Positions 6,948 to 8,116 of a stretch of DNA of 8,116 nt are shown here, in pieces. The stretch covers positions 1 to 8,116 of the forward strand of contig JAVBOL010000017.1 in the NCBI GenBank assembly GCA_031550615.1. The letters run 5' to 3'. The number at the start of each line of letters is the position of its first letter. Position 1 is the stretch's first letter. Origin of the DNA: JAVBOW01 sp031550615 (GTDB lineage Bacteria > Bacteroidota > Bacteroidia > Bacteroidales > Rikenellaceae). The notes below the pieces were generated by a model that was not told the origin of the DNA, did not search any database, and saw only the letters and a list, made by a program, of their open reading frames with translations. Made by a program: the position numbers and the translations under genes.

Positions 6948-7385
6948 ATGGAAAAAACAGTGATGCAAAGGGCGGCGAGCACAGGCCGCAAAATACTTCT
7001 CTGGATCGTGGCGCTGCTGGTCGTGGGTCTGGCCGCATTCGTATATGTGCGCTACTACTACGTCTTCGGCGAAGGCGTCAAATCGGGCCAGCTAAACTTC
7101 GTGGTAAAAAAGGGATATGTATTCAAAACCTACGAGGGACGCATGATCCAAGTGGGCTACAAGTCGACCGACGGCAGCCTACAAAGTAACGAGTTCGAAT
7201 TTTCGGTCGTAGACCCCGCCGTAGCACGCGAATTGGAACTGAGCAGCGGCAAGGTGCTCGATCTGCGCTACAAAGAGTATCTCGGCACCCTGCCCTGGCG
7301 CGGGATGAGCAAATACATAGTGGACAAGATCGAAAACGTACACCCTTCGGCCCACGAACAAGCCCCGCCAGTCGAATTCAGATAA
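6948..7385 (+). CDS. Conserved single-span membrane protein of unknown function
   Basis: A 145-aa protein with a positively charged N-terminus, one membrane helix (about residues 16-34) and a C-terminal domain of roughly 100 residues, probably periplasmic given the charges before the helix. I recognise the pattern from small uncharacterised Bacteroidota proteins: YVFGEGVKSGQL (38-49), KKGYVFKTYEG (54-64), SNEFEFSV (80-87) and a YKEYLGTLPWRGMSKYIVD block (108-126). My recollection is that homologues are called hypothetical, or are sometimes labelled 6-phosphogluconate dehydrogenase; nothing here supports that enzyme, since there is no nucleotide-binding fold and the size is wrong. The C-terminal tail after 130 is proline-rich and looks variable. 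ATG at 6948 fits the promoter spacing; Met6 is an alternative start. The gene is divergent from the GT117 gene and convergent with the small lipoprotein gene. A function cannot be assigned. Confidence 0.85.
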   Translation: MEKTVMQRAASTGRKILLWIVALLVVGLAAFVYVRYYYVFGEGVKSGQLNFVVKKGYVFKTYEGRMIQVGYKSTDGSLQSNEFEFSVVDPAVARELELSSGKVLDLRYKEYLGTLPWRGMSKYIVDKIENVHPSAHEQAPPVEFR

Positions 7386-7389
7386 ATGA

Positions 7390-7419
7390 AGAGAGGGATG
7401 CCTTACGGCATCCCTCTCT
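7390..7419. terminator. Strong hairpin between convergent genes, probable terminator
   Basis: A perfect 13-bp stem AGAGAGGGATGCC / GGCATCCCTCTCT (arms 7390-7402 and 7407-7419) closes a 4-nt loop TTAC. It begins 4 bp after the stop of the 145-aa gene and ends 18 bp from the stop of the convergent lipoprotein gene. There is no long T-run on either side (CTGCAATC rightwards, TCATTTATC leftwards), so the hairpin is clear but intrinsic termination is less certain than its stability suggests. It could also protect the 3' ends of both messages. Confidence 0.7.
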
Positions 7420-7437
7420 CTGCAATCGAAGTTAAGA

Positions 7438-7644
7438 TTACTTGGTGCACTCAGCGTTAGCGCAAGCTTCGCCTTCGGCGCAGCAAGTGGTGTCAGCGCA
7501 AGCGCAAGAATCAGCTGCCAGTGAATCAACAACGGCAACAACTTCAACTTCTTCAGCCTGGTCGTTAGCTTTGTTAGCGTTGCCGCCGCAAGAGATAGCA
7601 ACAACAGCCATAGCTACAATAAGGAGAGAAAATACCTTTTTCAT
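7438..7644 (-). CDS. Small cysteine-rich acidic lipoprotein, function unknown
   Basis: A 68-aa protein with a lipoprotein signal: MKK, a hydrophobic stretch, then VAISC with the acylated cysteine at 19, followed by GG and a short linker. The mature part of about 50 residues is acidic and alanine-rich and ends in a cluster of six cysteines (47, 49, 54, 55, 61, 66; CxC-x4-CC-x5-C-x4-C). The cluster could bind metal or form disulfides in the periplasm, but it matches no family I can name. Codon use stands apart from neighbouring genes: 12 of 15 Ala codons are GCT and 7 of 9 Val codons are GTT, whereas the large genes here favour GCC/GCG and GTG/GTC. This is typical of very highly expressed genes and fits the strong promoter upstream; recent acquisition is the other explanation. 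The leader is A/T-rich without a Shine-Dalgarno. The signal peptide supports the start. Against a chance frame stand the lipobox, promoter and terminator placement. Confidence 0.85.
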   Translation of the reverse strand: MKKVFSLLIVAMAVVAISCGGNANKANDQAEEVEVVAVVDSLAADSCACADTTCCAEGEACANAECTK

Positions 7645-7681
7645 AATGCAAGTGGTTTATTGGTTTTAATTAAATCCGCCA

Positions 7682-7713
7682 CAAAATTATGTGTTATGTT
7701 TGGAATTACCAAA
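7682..7713 (-). promoter_or_regulatory. Strong Bacteroidota-type promoter for the cysteine-rich lipoprotein gene
   Basis: On the minus strand TTTG (7710-7713), a 20-nt spacer and TAATTTTG (7682-7689) match both elements of the Bacteroidota housekeeping promoter. It is the most complete match in the window. The -7 box lies 37 bp before the start codon, giving a leader of about 30 nt that is rich in A and T, a feature linked with efficient translation in this phylum. It also separates the lipoprotein gene from the SPOR gene upstream on the same strand. Confidence 0.75.
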
Positions 7714-7764
7714 TATTTTTCGTATAAATAGGAAAATTAGGCCTCATTCGCTCCAAACGCGATT

Positions 7765-8115
7765 TCAATCGGCGAGTTTCGAGAGCGGAATGTCCTCGCG
7801 CGAGATGAAAGCGCGGTTAAAAACGCTCTCGATGCGGCCTTTGAGTATGATCGCCTCCTCTATCGTCACGCAGTTGCCGACCGTAACCTTGAAATATGGA
7901 TTTTCATAGGACATGTACGCCGGGATGCCGGGATAAAGGTCCCTAAAGCGCGACATCGCCTCGGCGGCCTGGCCGCGGGCGCTCTGGCTGTTGTCGAAGA
8001 ATATGCGCACGCGGTAGCCTTTGACCTTATTGTCCGTAACGCGGGCCTGCAGGGCGCGCACCGCCGCGGCGGCGGTGCCGCGTTCGCTGACCGTCACCCT
8101 GGCCGAAGAGAGCGA
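7765..8115 (-). CDS. SPOR-domain protein, N-terminal part outside the window
   Basis: Only the last 116 residues are present; the frame is open to the right edge, and the GTG at 8097 has no special claim to be the start. The visible part is mostly a SPOR-type domain (about fragment residues 33-107), the fold that binds denuded peptidoglycan glycan strands at division sites. Landmarks are KGYRVRIFFDNSQSAR, then YPGIPAYMSYENPYFKVTVG and EEAIILKGRIESVFNRAF, a pattern I know from small exported SPOR proteins of Bacteroidota. The short tail ends SKLAD. A signal peptide or lipobox would be expected in the missing part. Its stop (TGA at 7765-7767) is 120 bp upstream of the lipoprotein gene on the same strand. 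I see no clear hairpin between them, so read-through into that gene is possible, although the latter has its own promoter. Confidence 0.88.
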   Translation of the reverse strand, partial: SLSSARVTVSERGTAAAAVRALQARVTDNKVKGYRVRIFFDNSQSARGQAAEAMSRFRDLYPGIPAYMSYENPYFKVTVGNCVTIEEAIILKGRIESVFNRAFISREDIPLSKLAD

Positions 8116-8116
8116 G

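Noticed and set aside
6948..7385. Naming the 145-aa protein 6-phosphogluconate dehydrogenase
   Set aside because: I recall this label on homologues, but the protein is too short, has a membrane helix and lacks a GxGxxG nucleotide-binding motif.
1..8116. Mobile element, CRISPR array or defence island
   Set aside because: No transposase, integrase, direct-repeat array, tRNA target or toxin-antitoxin-like pair was seen; gene content is ordinary chromosomal envelope and housekeeping functions.

Overview
The window looks like chromosomal DNA from a GC-rich member of the Bacteroidota, most likely Alistipes or a relative in the Rikenellaceae. Three things point there. First, the protein families: a DUF2723/GT117 membrane glycosyltransferase, a Bacteroidota-type HflX ending in YPFNNFLY, a SPOR protein with the IFFDNSQ signature, and a small conserved protein carrying the YVFGEGVKSGQL motif. 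Second, upstream regions match the Bacteroidota promoter form (TTG/TTTG, about 20 nt, TAnnTTTG). Third, there are no clear Shine-Dalgarno sequences. Genus assignment is inference from family resemblance and base composition.

Layout, left to right. The 3' part of hflX (ribosome-associated GTPase, + strand) ends at 940 and is followed by a perfect 16-bp inverted repeat that probably terminates transcription from both sides. On the minus strand lies a complete GH28 polygalacturonase-type lipoprotein (1003-2685). Next are a terminator-like hairpin and an EamA-family transporter (2802-3713), which sits 22 nt downstream of a 1007-aa DUF2723/GT117 membrane protein (3736-6759); the last two probably form one operon. 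A 188-bp divergent promoter region follows, then a 145-aa single-span conserved protein on the + strand (6948-7385), a strong hairpin, a 68-aa cysteine-rich lipoprotein on the minus strand (7438-7644) with the best promoter in the window, and the 3' part of a SPOR-domain protein on the minus strand running off the right edge.

Most of these genes act in or across the cell envelope: predicted surface or periplasmic pectin hydrolysis, a glycosyltransferase, a metabolite transporter, two small membrane or lipid-anchored proteins, and a peptidoglycan-binding-type protein. Apart from the glycosyltransferase-transporter pair, nothing shows that they form one pathway. I see no mobile element, CRISPR array, tRNA, rRNA or multi-gene defence system, and no gap above 300 bases without a gene. 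The least explained items are the cysteine-rich lipoprotein, whose codon use differs sharply from its neighbours, and the 145-aa protein divergent from the glycosyltransferase.
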